Counted from the stretch's first letter, positions 32,038 through 42,607 are shown. The stretch is DNA of 64,000 nucleotides from Nematopogon swammerdamellus (GCA_946902875.1 OX336340.1:22211566-22275565); one strand, 5' to 3'. Translations and numbers: made by a program. Notes: generated by a model not told the origin, from the letters alone.

Positions 32038-32134
32038 TCTCACTTGAGGAATTTGGAACACTCTTGTGAGTTGTAAGAAAATGAGCATATGTATTGGTGT
32101 TTAGTGGTGAAGGTCGAGCCACGTATTGCCTGAA

Positions 32135-32250
32135 ACCACGGGGCATGTTCGGTTACATCACCTACTGAGTACACCCATAACGTTAGCCCATCATATCTTG
32201 GTGCAGTGGGTGCCATGTCTGCACTTTCCTTTGGTGGTGCCAGCTAGGCT
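32135..32250 (-). mobile_element. Degenerate SINE-A fragment
   Basis: Weak matches: ggttacatcacctac, tgggtgccatgtc, ggtgccagctaggctaaatg. An old copy. Confidence 0.45.
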
Positions 32251-32288
32251 AAATGCGGCCATTTCACAATTTATTATTGTTGGCTTAT

Positions 32289-32540
32289 AAAAAGCGCGAC
32301 ATGCGGCGCCGCACCACCCATGAGGTGTCTAACGACGCACATGGACATTCGGTCGTATGCGGGGGTTGTTAATGCCATGCCGGCCTGACAGGTGCCTATT
32401 CACGCCCCTCTTGAAAGACCCGAGACTGCACTTGGGGGGAAATATATGGGCAGGGAAGGAGAGCGTTCCAGAGTTTACGCCGGTCCTGTAGAGGAAAGAT
32501 CTGCAGAACCGGTTAGTCCAGCGTGTAGGGATGCAAACCC
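32289..32540 (-). mobile_element. LINE-D 3' end
   Basis: Reverse of the C-terminal and UTR region: gcgcgacatgcggcgccg, ggtgtctaacgacgc, cggcctgacaggtgcc, atatatgggcaggga and gttagtccagcgtgtaggga. A few indels break the frame. Confidence 0.7.
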
Positions 32541-32576
32541 TAAGTGGCTAATCTCAAGTAACATCGGGCTGGGCAC

Positions 32577-33130
32577 GTCAGCCGAAGAGACGACGACCGT
32601 TGGAGTAACCGTGTCCTACACTGGCGGCGCACAGGTAAACGGAGTGTGGGAAGATCACCCGCCAGGTGGGACGCACATCAAGACGTCGATTGGATGTTAT
32701 TTTTGTTGGTACCTTCAGTCAGCCATGCGTCCACTGCTGGACATTTTTCCTCCGTTCCCCCGACGTATTTGAAATGAAAATGAAATGAAATGAAATGAAA
32801 TGAACTGAAATGAAATGAAATGAAATGAAATGAAATGAAATGAAATGAAATGAAATGAAATGAAATGAAATGAAATGAAATGAAATGAAATGAAGTGAAA
32901 TGAAAATGAAATGAAATGAAATGAGTGTTTCATTTCATTTTTATTTCATTTCATTTTCATTTGAAATACGTCGGGGGAACGGAGGAAAATTGGAGAGGAG
33001 TATGTCCAGCAGTGGACGCATGACTGACTGAAGGTACCACAGAGCAAAAAAGTCCGGCCGGGCGCGGGCGGTGTGGCCCGATCGTTGTTCTGTGGAAGGT
33101 ACCAACAAAAATAACATCCAATCGACGTCT
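32577..33130. mobile_element. RTE-type fragment with snap-back structure
   Basis: The sense frame from 32578 reads HVSRRDDDRWSNRVLHWRRT then SVGRSPARWD, an RTE C-terminal region. Then gtccactgctggac (antisense 3' end), a TGAAA array, and the sense 3' end gtatgtccagcagtggacgc (about 33001). Then the antisense aacaaaaataacatccaatc (33102), which mirrors 32682-32712. Arms of about 95 bp flank the array. Confidence 0.7.
32770..32923 (+). repeat. (TGAAA)n satellite
   Basis: About 30 pentamer units with few changes, at the centre of the snap-back. A shorter reverse-complement array (catttcattttta) follows at 32930-32960. Confidence 0.95.
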
Positions 33131-33477
33131 TATCATGGAGGCTATTCACAGAGCAAGACATCGTGTCGGCGGCCAGCTGGGGGTGGACGGCCCCCGCTCG
33201 CTGCTCTGTGAGGCTATTGTTCCCAGCCAAATGAATCTATTTCTATCTGAATTATTTAAGAAATGACTGGCTTATGAAAGAATACTTTTATAAAGTGAAA
33301 GATTTCTTTAATTTATCACTTTTACTTACCACTTAATTAATTTGCATGTGTACCTACGAACATTCATTCTAATTTTGATTTAATTTATATTTTAATCACA
33401 TTTAATTTTAAATACCAACCATCTATTTATTATTATGGGTATTGAATGTTATATTGATATTGTATGATACATATTCG
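33131..33477. other. Short inverted words, otherwise AT-rich
   Basis: ggaggctattcacagagca and tgctctgtgaggctatt face each other at 33136-33222. No gene. Confidence 0.45.
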
Positions 33478-33715
33478 CATACATAGCGTCACGCCTGTTT
33501 TCCGGTGGGGTAGGCAGAGACGCAGGATCTGCCACGATCCTGACACACCTTTGCCGCCTCTTCCACTCTCATAATGTTCTTCATGCATGCTCGTCGGTTA
33601 TATGTACTAGTAACTTGTCCCTTTTTGAGCACACGCCCGATCTGGTCCAGGTGTGTGCGTCTAGGGCGACCCTTCCTGACTCTTCCACTCACTTTTGCTT
33701 CATAATTTTTTTTCG
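33478..33715 (-). mobile_element. LINE-K 3' end, C-terminal ORF
   Basis: The minus frame ends VSGRVRKGRPRRTHLDQIGR, then YNRRACMKNIMRVEEAAKVC, then CVSAYPTGKQA and a stop. This is the recurring end of an RTE-like LINE protein (a GRPRR...DQI, NRRACMK, RD.....SAYP pattern). The UTR follows toward 33478 with gcgtgacgctatgtatgcg. Confidence 0.75.
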
Positions 33716-33740
33716 TTAGTTTCCTATGTATAAAAATTTA

Positions 33741-33797
33741 CTACTTGTAGGTGAAACGATGGCACCATGTCGCGCTATCAATAAAAAAAAAAAAAAA
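33741..33797 (+). mobile_element. LINE-D 3' UTR tip
   Basis: ctacttgtaggtgaaacgat and ccatgtcgcgctatcaat plus an A15 tail; the same end as at 4306-4360. Confidence 0.65.
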
Positions 33798-33820
33798 GTA
33801 TGATGAAGCGATGCTCTAAA

Positions 33821-34232
33821 AGCGGCGGGTGGCCGAATAGTTTGGGCATCGGCTTCTCATGCGGGAGGTCCGAGGTTCGAATCCGTCGGCGTGTACCAAT
33901 GAGTTTTTTCTGACGAAAAAATTTACGTGCATACCTACACCCGCTGCTTCACCGTTCGGAACCGGTGTAAAACTGTAGGTCCTTTCCCTTGCCCCTTACT
34001 AGGTGGTAGGCTCAAATTGTAGCCGACTGGGTTGGTACCACCGTACTGGATGTAAGATGGCCGCATAGCAACCTCGGTTGTGTTCTCCTCTAGTCCAGTA
34101 TAGCCGGCAATCCAGGGAAGTCTCCGGTATGGCACCTACCTTCTCGGAGGTGACATTGGCTAGTCAGAGCATGTGCTTTGGCCCCTCTGACTCAGCCACC
34201 CATACTGGATCAAATAAAAAAAAAAAAAAAAA
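33821..34232 (+). mobile_element. SINE-C, full length
   Basis: tRNA-like head (ggcgggtggccgaatagttt, B box ggttcgaatcc), then gtaccaatgagtttttt, cccgctgcttcaccgttcgg, core gtaaaactgtaggtcc and actaggtggtaggctc, body, tail ccacccatactggatcaaat and an A-run of about 17. Confidence 0.9.
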
Positions 34233-34385
34233 TTGTACGTATTTTAGTTTAATTCAAAATGAATTGTAATCATGTAATCATACTACATATGTAATCAGCA
34301 TTGCGCAACTCTCACGAGAGAGTTGTATTGTATGCCTACCCAGGCATTTTGTAGTAGCACTCATACATGCATGTCTGTATGTATA

Positions 34386-34485
34386 TTATATTCTTTATTG
34401 AACGCCAATTTATAAAAATTTGGTACAACAGGCCAGCTTAATGCCGCGAGGCATTCTAACTAACCTTTGCGATGTGGGAGAAGTA
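34386..34485 (-). mobile_element. LINE 3' end (gcggcattaagctgg type)
   Basis: In reverse: gaatgcctcgcggcattaag, ctggcctgttgtaccaaatt, and a terminal caataaagaatat. This matches the 3' end of a common lepidopteran LINE; clade not determined. Confidence 0.55.
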
Positions 34486-35190
34486 CATGCAGGCGAACAA
34501 GAATAGTTTTATATAGTTTATATAATACAACCCAGGCAGACGATCACTCAAATACTCTAAAAATTTTCAATAAATGATAGAAATGAAAAAACAAACTTGC
34601 ATTATATGATTTGTCTGCGTCTTCGTCTTTGAAAATACGAATTTATGAAAATATATCTATATATCTATTTTTCATTTTACGTTACAACCGACTACGCTCG
34701 GAATTTATTCAAAATCAACCAAATCCGGGCGCAATGTATCGGAAAAACTATGCATTCATATTAATATAAATTCATGGAAACCTTCAAGACATTTCCTCGT
34801 CATTATTCAAATGTGCTCAGATACGTCAATCATTGTTTCGTCATCTCGCATCCCGAATATCTAACTATTTAGGCAAGTTTCGACTCTAAAGTTAAGCTGC
34901 CAGGATCGCATTTTGTTTCTCAATATTAATGCGGCAACAACATTTCAATAATTTGAAAAAAGTTTATCGGCGTCTGGAAAAAAAATGGTAGCAGAAAAAT
35001 ATACTAAAATGAGGTTAAAAAAACTGAAAAGAGAAGTGGAAAACAACACGTGGCCGGCCTGCAAACAGCACTGAATATATTTAAATCCATGAATTTTACC
35101 GACAATTAAAGCATAATTCACACACGCTTTGATCCTTTTATCCTAGGTCCTTCGCTTCGCTAAACTCTTGCTTAACAACTAAACTGTTCT
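34486..35190. other. AT-rich, no gene recognised
   Basis: No repeat or ORF recognised. Confidence 0.4.
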
Positions 35191-35343
35191 ACCTTTTTTT
35201 TTTATGGAAACTGACACGGTTGGCTACATCACCCACAACATCCGTGATGTCAGCCCATAACACCGGGTGAACTTGGTGCCACGTCATTGCTTCCCTTCGG
35301 TCGTGCCGGCTACACTGAACTGGACGGAAAACACAAACTATTG
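35191..35343 (-). mobile_element. SINE-A tail half
   Basis: Poly-T to aacacaaactatt; interrupted exactly by the LINE tail that follows. Confidence 0.8.
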
Positions 35344-35485
35344 TGATTATTATTAATTTATTGTCATGACCACTCCACACTCATTCATGGTAACCCAAAG
35401 GTTGGCTGGAGGAGAACGCCTACGGCGTTAAGTTGTACCTTTTGCAAAATTTTAAAAGGCAATAAGCATATTTTTATTTTATTTG
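35344..35485 (+). mobile_element. LINE 3' end (gcctacggcgttaag type)
   Basis: gaacgcctacggcgttaagttg, taccttttgcaaaattttaa and ggcaataagcat resemble the palindromic cgcctnnggcgttaag end of another LINE. Confidence 0.45.
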
Positions 35486-35557
35486 ATGACCTTATGACTT
35501 TTTTTTTTAATTTTTTTTTTATTCCAATAAAAATAAAAAATCTTTATTAATATAACA

Positions 35558-35790
35558 CAGTACTTGAATGGGTGATCGCTCGACCGTTGTTGGAGTCTGA
35601 CCGTGGTACAGATTCCACGTAAACCTGTGTAGGTCCCTTCCCTTCTTACCTTGTGTGATAGGTCGTGTTTTCCTTCTAGTTCAGTGTAGCTGGCACGACC
35701 GAAGGGAAGCACTGATATGGCACCTAGTACACCAAGGTGTTATGGGCTGACATCACGGATGTTGCATGTTCTCAGTTGCCATAAGTAAAA
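35558..35790 (+). mobile_element. SINE-A, partial
   Basis: Begins in the 5S-like block (cagtacttgaatgggtgatcg), has the core, loses part of the body, and ends ttgccataagtaaaaa. Opposite orientation to the copy at 35191. Confidence 0.75.
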
Positions 35791-35805
35791 ATATGATGCT
35801 GTAGA

Positions 35806-36100
35806 ATAAAAACCGGCCAAGTGCGATTCGGACTCGCGCACCGAGGTTTCAGTACCACAAAAAAAACATTGAAAAAAAACACGTTTCTTGTTTCTTGCCC
35901 GCTTTAATTTTTAACTTTTTGTATTTTTTATTATTGGTTGTTATATTATGCGCATTAATAACACATATTCTCTGAAAATTTCAACCGGCTTCCTATTACG
36001 GTTCCAAAGATACAGCAGTAGGACAGACAGACAGACAGACATACAGACGGCCTAGGCTGAGTAATAGGCTTCCGTATGGGATAGGGAAACCTAAAAAACT
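35806..36100 (-). repeat. GTF-type interspersed repeat
   Basis: aaccggccaagtgcgattcg, gcgcaccgaggtttc, caaccggcttcctattacgg, (gaca)n, ggcctaggctgagtaatagg. Confidence 0.7.
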
Positions 36101-36191
36101 AGAAAATTATCTATTCATTGGACTGCATTAATCCTGTGGTATCGGTAGCCTCTTATGAGAATGTATAGGTTTAATATTATCGTTGTTTTAA

Positions 36192-36330
36192 CCCCCGACG
36201 AATAAAGAGGGGTATTATAAGTTTAACATGTGTGTGTGTGGGTGTATGTATGCAAGGGTGTTTCTGTCTGTGGCATCGTAGCTCCCAAACGGATGGACCG
36301 ATTTGGATGCAGTTTTTTTTTATTAGAAAG
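36192..36330 (+). mobile_element. Fold-E fragment
   Basis: ttaacccccgacgaataaag through tctgtggcatcgtagctccc to gatgcagtttttttttattag and agaaagctgg. Confidence 0.65.
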
Positions 36331-37049
36331 CTGGTTTTAGCCGTGTGTGGTAAATGAGAATACTAGCACATTAAATTTTTAGGCCATCTATAAAAATATT
36401 TATTTATTATAGTATCTTTCGTCTGTTACGCACTTTATCATGACACTTTCCAAATTTGTTGCTCCAGTTATATTTTATCTTCAAAATGTGCCACTGGCGA
36501 CGCAGTCTGAATCGTGCCTTACGTGATATATTGTTCAGAGATTGTGTTTCATTCTTAAGCTTGTAAATAATTCATTTATCTTGACATAATCGATGGATCG
36601 CGCGCACACTTTGCTTTTTTTTTCTCGCATACTGAGCGGTGCTAACTGTCCGTCGTCCGTGGCCCATTCGAGTCACATTCTAATTTCATGTAAATTTGCT
36701 TTATTCGAGTCCAGGTGCGCCCTCACACGATATTCTAATATTGTTTCACGTTGTTTTCGAAACGATGATCTAAGGTGTTTATTGCGTGTTTCAATCATTG
36801 GACACAAAACTGTTTTTTTAACTGAATTAATTTTGGTCGCCAATGATAGTGGCTGTTTGAGTCCTTCGATTTTATCTGTGTCCTTAAATCGGATCAATTT
36901 ATTTGAATCAAATATAAATAAACTGATTTAAATATTGCTATGAAATGTAAATAAAATGTATTGTGTTCTTTGACAAAAGTGTGAGAAAGTTACATCTCGA
37001 TATAGTAATAACATTACATTTTTTAGTCTTAGTGTTTTTAGTGAAAGTG
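36331..37049. other. Unassigned AT-rich DNA
   Basis: The 112-codon frame at 36593-36931 overlaps a 74-codon reverse frame; codon content gives no support for either. Not called. Confidence 0.4.
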
Positions 37050-37640
37050 TGTTTTTAGAGGAAAAAAACGGAACCCTTACAGATCACTCTCGTGTCTGTC
37101 TGTCTGTCCGTCTGTCACAGCTTATTTTCTCCAAATCTATGGGACAAAAACGTTTTAATTTGGTATAATTGTATAGAGTTTATGACTCACGTATAGCGGA
37201 ACGTATCACGGACGTATAGCGGAAATGAACGAATTTGGATTTGGGCGGTAAATTTTGGGGTGTTTGGGGAAGTTTGAACGTAATTTTTTTTTTTTTCATG
37301 TGCATCATGTGATTAAATATCAATGGAAAAGGCTCGTTATAAGAAATACAAATATATTTGTTTTATTATTTTAAAATGCATGGCAAAGATATTAAAGAAA
37401 AATAAATTATACGAAAGTCGAGCATTGCCCCTCCCCTCCCCCCCCCCCCCCCCCCCCCGCCCTTTCTTGTCAGACTACTGAGCCTAAAATTAAAAAAAAA
37501 GTGGGTAATCTAGGGCCTCTCTTATACTTTACGCGAAAACCTAAACGAAAATCCTAAGCTAAATCCTAAAGTTCTCACGGAAAATGGAACGGTACAGAAC
37601 CCTCTCCACGTGAGTTCGATTCGCACTTGACCGCTTTTTT
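37050..37640 (+). repeat. GTF-type repeat, third interior type
   Basis: Starts aaaaacggaacccttacaga, gtctgtctgtctgtccgtct, then interior sequence unlike the other GTF copies (gggcggtaaattttggggtg, gagcattgcccctcc, poly-C), ending gttcgattcgcacttgaccg. Confidence 0.6.
37438..37458 (+). repeat. 21-nt poly-C tract
   Basis: An uninterrupted C run following ctcccct inside the GTF element. Confidence 0.9.
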
Positions 37641-37929
37641 GTTCACTCTACTGACTAGGCCATGCGACGAATGAAGAAGTCAAGTTATATTTAGAAGATA
37701 GTAACTCCAAACTAGCCAGAAAAGGAGCGTACCCTTTTCATTATTTCCTTGCCTACGCACAGACGGAAGTCATCATCAAACTCAAAATTCTGCATTCACA
37801 GTGTGTGCACTCCTCGTCCCGTCACACCATATAAGGGCGTTTTTTGTGTCAACAAGATGATGATCAAGGGAGGTACCAAAGAAATCAATTTCATAGAAAC
37901 TTCACCGGCATACACTGCTTACATTTTAC
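37641..37929. other. No gene recognised
   Basis: Short overlapping frames only. Confidence 0.4.
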
Positions 37930-38260
37930 CCTTTTTATGTTTCTGTACGAAATCCTATTACTAAACCTACGCCGCGCCGTCTGTCTGTATGTCTGTCTGT
38001 TCTACTGTTGTATCTTTGGAATATGTGGTATTAAGGACAAATAATAAAAAATATAAAAAAATGAGGGCGTCCTCATACAAGAAGTGTTTATTTCTACTTT
38101 TTTTTTGGTGCGAAAACCTCGGTGCGCTAGTCAGACTCGCACTTGGCCGGTTTGTTTTCCTCTACTACGTGTTTTTTTTATTTTTTATTTTTTGGTTCGT
38201 TGCGCTAGTCAGACTCGCACTTGAACGACCTTTTGCCCTACTACGGCGAAGAACGAAAAG
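37930..38260 (+). repeat. GTF-type repeat fragments
   Basis: cctattactaaacctacgcc and gtctgtctgttctact, then two successive gcgctagtcagactcgcact termini (38123 and 38202), which suggests an end duplication. Confidence 0.6.
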
Positions 38261-38693
38261 GTTAGGTATTTAGTTGTACCAATGATTGCTTTTAAAAAAA
38301 TTCTTGAAATCAGGTCACCTTTTACGCGCTAGTGTGGCGCGACGAGTGATTTCTTTACGTTAGTTACAGTCAGACTTTGTGTTGTGTTGTTATGGTTACT
38401 GATACTTTTGCATATCTATCACTGATGTGATGGGATATTATCATCTCCGCAATAGGCTATTCGGTCCCGTACCGGATACGGAACCCTAAACAGTATGGGC
38501 GCTACTGCTATAATAGCATCACTCCATTATTCATATGAGTTGAGCAGTGGGGCCGAAAGCGAACGGGGAGAATTCGATGATTTCCTATTACAATCCGACT
38601 TGATATGAAACCGACTTTACCGCGAGCGTAGCCGCGAAGACAGATAGTAAAAACATTATTAATGTTATTTCGTATGTGTGCGCTTTTCTCCAC
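38261..38693. other. No gene recognised
   Basis: Contains a minus-strand H-type scrap (ccgcgagcgtagccgcgaag) at about 38617. Confidence 0.4.
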
Positions 38694-39269
38694 ATTCTCT
38701 CCGGGTACAAGCTCACTTCCTCGGTAAGCTGATGCATTCTCTCCGGGTACAAGCTCACTTCCGCGTTAAGGATGCATTCTCTCCGGGAACAAGCTCACGT
38801 CCTCGGTAAGCTGATGCATTCTCTCCGGGTACAAGCTCACTTCCTCGGTAAGGATGCATTCTCTCCGGGTACAAGCTCACGTCCTCGGTAAGGATGCATT
38901 CTCTCCGGGTACAAGCTCACGTCCTCGGTAAGCTCATGCATTCTCTCCGGGTACAAGCTCACTTCCTCGGTAAGGATGCATTCTCTTCGGGTACAAACTC
39001 ACGTCCTCGGTAAGCTGATGCATTCTCTCCGGGTACAAGCTCACTTCCTCGGTAAGGATGCATACTCTCCGGGTACAAGCTCACCTCCTCGGTAATCTGA
39101 TGCATTCTATCCGGGTACAAGCTCACGTCCTCGGTAAGCTGATGCATTCTCTCCGGGTACAAGCTCACGTCCTCGGTAAGCTGATGGATTCTCTCCGGGC
39201 ACAAGCTCACTTCCTCGGTAAGGATGCATTCTCTCCGGGTACAAGCTCACTTCCTCGGTAAGCTGATGC
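38694..39269 (+). repeat. 14-unit satellite, 42-bp and 40-bp units
   Basis: Each unit starts attctctccgggtacaagct, continues cactt/gtcctcggtaag and ends either ctgatgc (42 bp) or gatgc (40 bp). I count 14 units: 8 of 42 and 6 of 40, which sums exactly to 576 bp. The ct indel is the only length difference. Frames over it are repeat artefacts or relics. Confidence 0.95.
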
Positions 39270-39663
39270 CGTTTTCGTCCTTTTTAATACTTCGAAAGGT
39301 TTTAAGGTACCCTTATCTCCCGAATCACCGGATATAGTGATTTTATAGAACGACGTGCCCGAATGGTCTTCGTGACGAGAGTGAGCTGTCTTCGGCTCGC
39401 CCACTCGAGAAAAACGTTTAGTATTCACGAAACATCCTGGCGAGCCATCAGTCTGTACTGCTCCACTGTGGCGCCGTCAAAGTAACAGACTTCGCTTCCG
39501 TGCCAACTGAGTTGGTAAAACCCTTTAGTACCTTCCTAGTACACTGGAAGTATTTTTAAGATTGTTAAATAAAGGTATTTTGCGAAAGTCCGTTTTTTTT
39601 TGCTATGAATAAATATAAATGTAATTTTAAAATTTGAAAGACTGGGCCACCCATTGCATGCAT
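39270..39663. other. No gene recognised
   Basis: Mixed sequence, nothing supported. Confidence 0.4.
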
Positions 39664-39802
39664 TAGGGATAAGAACAAGATGCCTTGCTAAAGAGCGACC
39701 GGATAGCCACCTCTCACCTTGACACGGTCCTTTCACCTAGTTATTCAGCAGGGAAGAGATGCAGTGTGGCTATTATTTTTAAGACCGGGCTCACACAGTA
39801 CA
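39664..39802. mobile_element. SINE-B fragments, inverted pair
   Basis: Plus-strand middle (agggataagaacaagatgcc to ttattcagcag) is followed at once by minus-strand head (gggaagagatgcagtgtggc to gggctcacacagtac). A local inversion or two insertions. Confidence 0.65.
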
Positions 39803-39803
39803 G

Positions 39804-39972
39804 TTTTTTTTTATGGAAACTGACACGGTTGGCTACGTCACCAACAACATCCGTGATGTCAGCTCATATCACCCTGTGAACTAAGTGTCATGTCAGTGCT
39901 TCCTTTCATTTCATATCGGCTACATTGAACCGGACGGAAAATACGAACTATTTATATAGCCGTTTCGACCGA
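39804..39972 (-). mobile_element. SINE-A, cut by the tandem repeat
   Basis: Poly-T, tail and body to catagccgtttcgaccga, where the 100-bp repeat begins. Confidence 0.8.
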
Positions 39973-40320
39973 CAGTAGAGAGGCAAGTACATAAACTGAG
40001 GCGTGCTGCGGGTGTGGTTGAAAAATCAATATAGATCCCATGCACCGTCGTCAGCGGAGTAGTTCAGGGTGGCAGTAGAGAGGCAAGTATATAAACTGAG
40101 GCGTGCTGCGGGTGTGGTTGAAAAATCAATATAGATCCCATGCACCGTCGTCAGCGGAGTAGTTCAGGGTGGCAGTAGAGAGGCAAGTATATAAACTGAG
40201 GCGTGCTGCGGGTGTGGTTGAAACATCAATATAGATCCCATGCACCGTCGTCAGCGGAGTAGTTCAGGGTGGCAGTAGAGAGGCAAGTATATAAACTGAG
40301 GCGTGCTGCGGGTGTGGTTG
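39973..40320 (+). repeat. 100-bp tandem repeat, about 3.5 units
   Basis: The word cagtagagaggcaagta starts units at 39973, 40073, 40173 and 40273, an exact 100-bp period. Units are nearly identical. Each has agtatataaactgaggcg, a TATA-box-like word. The last unit runs into a CpG-rich stretch at 40321-40440. Confidence 0.95.
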
Positions 40321-40452
40321 ACGTATGTGCGTGTGAAAGCAGCGATGTCGACGCGCGGCGTGACCGCCGCGTGAGACGCGGGAGCGACGCGGCGCCGCCG
40401 CCGCACCGCGACCGACCAGTCTACATCCTGCTAGTTCCGCGTGAAATAATAA

Positions 40453-40615
40453 TAAAAACCGCCTTCAAAAATCTATGAAATAAAAAAAATCAAACCCTAG
40501 AGTTGAAGGCGGTGCTAAAGAAGGCTACACAAATCACAAAGGATATTTTAGCACCGCCTTCAACCCTAGGGTTCGATTTTTTTTTATTTCATAGATTTTT
40601 GAAGGCGATTTTTAT
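40453..40615. mobile_element. Inverted-repeat element, 67-bp arms
   Basis: The left arm (ataaaaaccgccttcaaaaa ... ggcggtgctaaa) and right arm (tttagcaccgccttcaaccc ... gaaggcgatttttat) pair almost completely around about 27 nt. A further cggcggaatcgctcggcg / cgcgattccgcctcgc inverted pair follows at 40677-40717. Confidence 0.8.
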
Positions 40616-40844
40616 ATTTTTTTAAATGGTTTTTTATTTCACAGTTTTTTTAGTAATTTTTTGCTATTAATGTACTCGGCGGAATCGCTCGGCGTTCGAC
40701 CTCGCGATTCCGCCTCGCTTTCTAATCCGATCTTGACCAAATTGAAATGGGACTACACGGGAAGCACCAGCTTTCAAATAAAAAAAGAATCATCAAAATC
40801 GGTTCACCCAGTCGAAAGTTCTGAGGTAACAAAAATGTAAAAAA

Positions 40845-41580
40845 AAACCGGCCAAGTCCGAGTCGGACTCGCGCATGTAAGGTTCCGTAGTCGCCCGTCA
40901 CAATATGCGGATATGATAACTTCTCCAAGTACAGATAGCTGCTCTCATTACACACTTAAGGACCTTGTCAAAATAAAATATTTTATTATTTGTATAATTT
41001 TGTAGGGGTAATAATGAATAAATGTTAATTTGAAAAAGTTTTTAAACAGTGAAATTAATGCCGTCGTACGTACATTTTATAAGTTGGTGGACTATTACTC
41101 GTCAACCTGTACAGCATACTTAGTTGTGATAGTTTTCCTTTTAATTTCGATATATATACTACTGCTGTGAATTTTTTCAAATATCTAATAACAACCGTTT
41201 AGCTGGCAGGGGGGGGGGGGGGGACACTTGACTCTAACAAAAATTTGCACTTGAAAGCTTCATAATTCGCAAACGGATCCCTAAATCGAAAAATATTTTT
41301 CGCATACCCTAAATATTTTCCAAAGACCTATCCATCGATACCCCACACGATGGGGTGGACGTGAAAAAAAATTCATCCCCACTTTAAGTGCAGGGGAGGT
41401 ACCATAAAAAAAAAATATTTCAAAATTTTTATTTTACCACTGTGTCGGCGTTATTAATATGTATACCCTTACCAACTTACAACTTTCTAGTACTAAGGGT
41501 CTCTGAGCTAAGCCGCGGACAGACGGACGGACGGACATGGCGAAACTATAAGGTTCCTTGTCTTGACTACGGAACCTAAA
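40845..41580 (-). repeat. GTF-type repeat, second interior type, near full length
   Basis: Starts aaccggccaagtccgagtcg and gcgcatgtaaggttccgtag; interior has ttcataattcgcaaacggat, ccccacacgatggggtggac, cccactttaagtgcagggg; ends gacggacatggcgaaactat, aaggttccttgtc, ctacggaacct. A G15 run lies at 41209-41223. Confidence 0.7.
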
Positions 41581-41638
41581 AATACAGTCGAAGTGAGAAC
41601 CTCCTCCTTTTTTTAAGTCGGTTAAAAATAAGTCTAAG

Positions 41639-42039
41639 GCGGCGGGTGGCCGAGTGATCTGGCTTCGGCTTCTCGTGCGAGAGGTCCGAGGTTCGAATTC
41701 GGTCGGCGTGTACCAATGAGTTTTTTTCTGACAAAAAAAATTACGTGCATACCTACACCCGCTGCTTCACCGTTCGGAACCGATGTAAAACTGTAGGTCC
41801 CTTCCCTTGCCCCTTACTACGTGGTAGGCTCAAATTGACGCCGACTGGGTTGTTACCACCGTACTGGATGTAAGATGGCCGCATAGCAGCCTCAGCTGTG
41901 TTCTCCTAGTGCAGTATAGCCAGCAATCCAGGAAAGTCTCCGGTATGGCACCTACCTTCTCGGAGGTGATATTGGCTGGTCGGAGCATGCGCTTTGGCCC
42001 CTCCGACTCAGCCACCCATACCGGATTAAATAAAAAAAA
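41639..42039 (+). mobile_element. SINE-C, full length
   Basis: Head gcggcgggtggccgagtgat, B box ggttcgaattc, then the same order of blocks as at 33821 and an A8 tail after ccggattaaat. Confidence 0.9.
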
Positions 42040-42248
42040 GGTCTGGGGAATGTATCCAAAAGGTGTCAAACCGCAAGTTTCAAAAATAGTCGAGTATAAA
42101 ACCAATAGATAGGAGAATAGACATAATTGCAAATGTACATTTAAAAGGGAACGATTCAAGCAGATGTTTTTTTTTATAACAAAATAATAATTTCTGATTT
42201 AATCGTTACTTCAGGAATCAGAATGGTTATTTCACCTCAATTTTACGT

Positions 42249-42490
42249 ATGCCGTGCTAAAGGGCGACAGGATGGCCACATCTCACCTTGGCACGGTTCT
42301 TCCACCGAGTCGTGCAGCAGGTGGGTCTTCGTGCCTTACTTGCTGCTTGATAGTTATCTTGTCTACTATCCAAATATTTTGCTAAAAGTGGTGGTCGATG
42401 TTGTGCTGGCTTTTCCAGAGTTCTTGCAGCACAACACCGATTACTCTGCTTACCCTGATTCTCGGGGCGTGTGTGGTATGTATGTATGTT
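42249..42490 (+). mobile_element. SINE-B, head missing
   Basis: From gccgtgctaaagggcgacag to gtgtgtggtatgtatgtatg; small internal losses (gattg, aatttac). Confidence 0.8.
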
Positions 42491-42607
42491 TGTAATTTTG
42501 TTTATCCAATCCACTTTTTTCCTCTTACGGTTAGATTTAGTTTAGGTAGGTATTAGACGGTATGGGAAAAAATTACTCCTTCCGATATAACGAACGATAT
42601 TTCCCAT

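Noticed and set aside
32715..32933. Minus frame made of HFISF repeats
   Set aside because: Translation of the TGAAA satellite.
36593..36931. 112-codon plus frame in AT-rich DNA
   Set aside because: Reverse strand also open, no motif, no splice or promoter support.
38959..39261. Frames over the 42/40-bp satellite (MHQLTEDVSLYPER-like)
   Set aside because: Several units of 40 bp shift the frame and both strands are open; repeat artefact.
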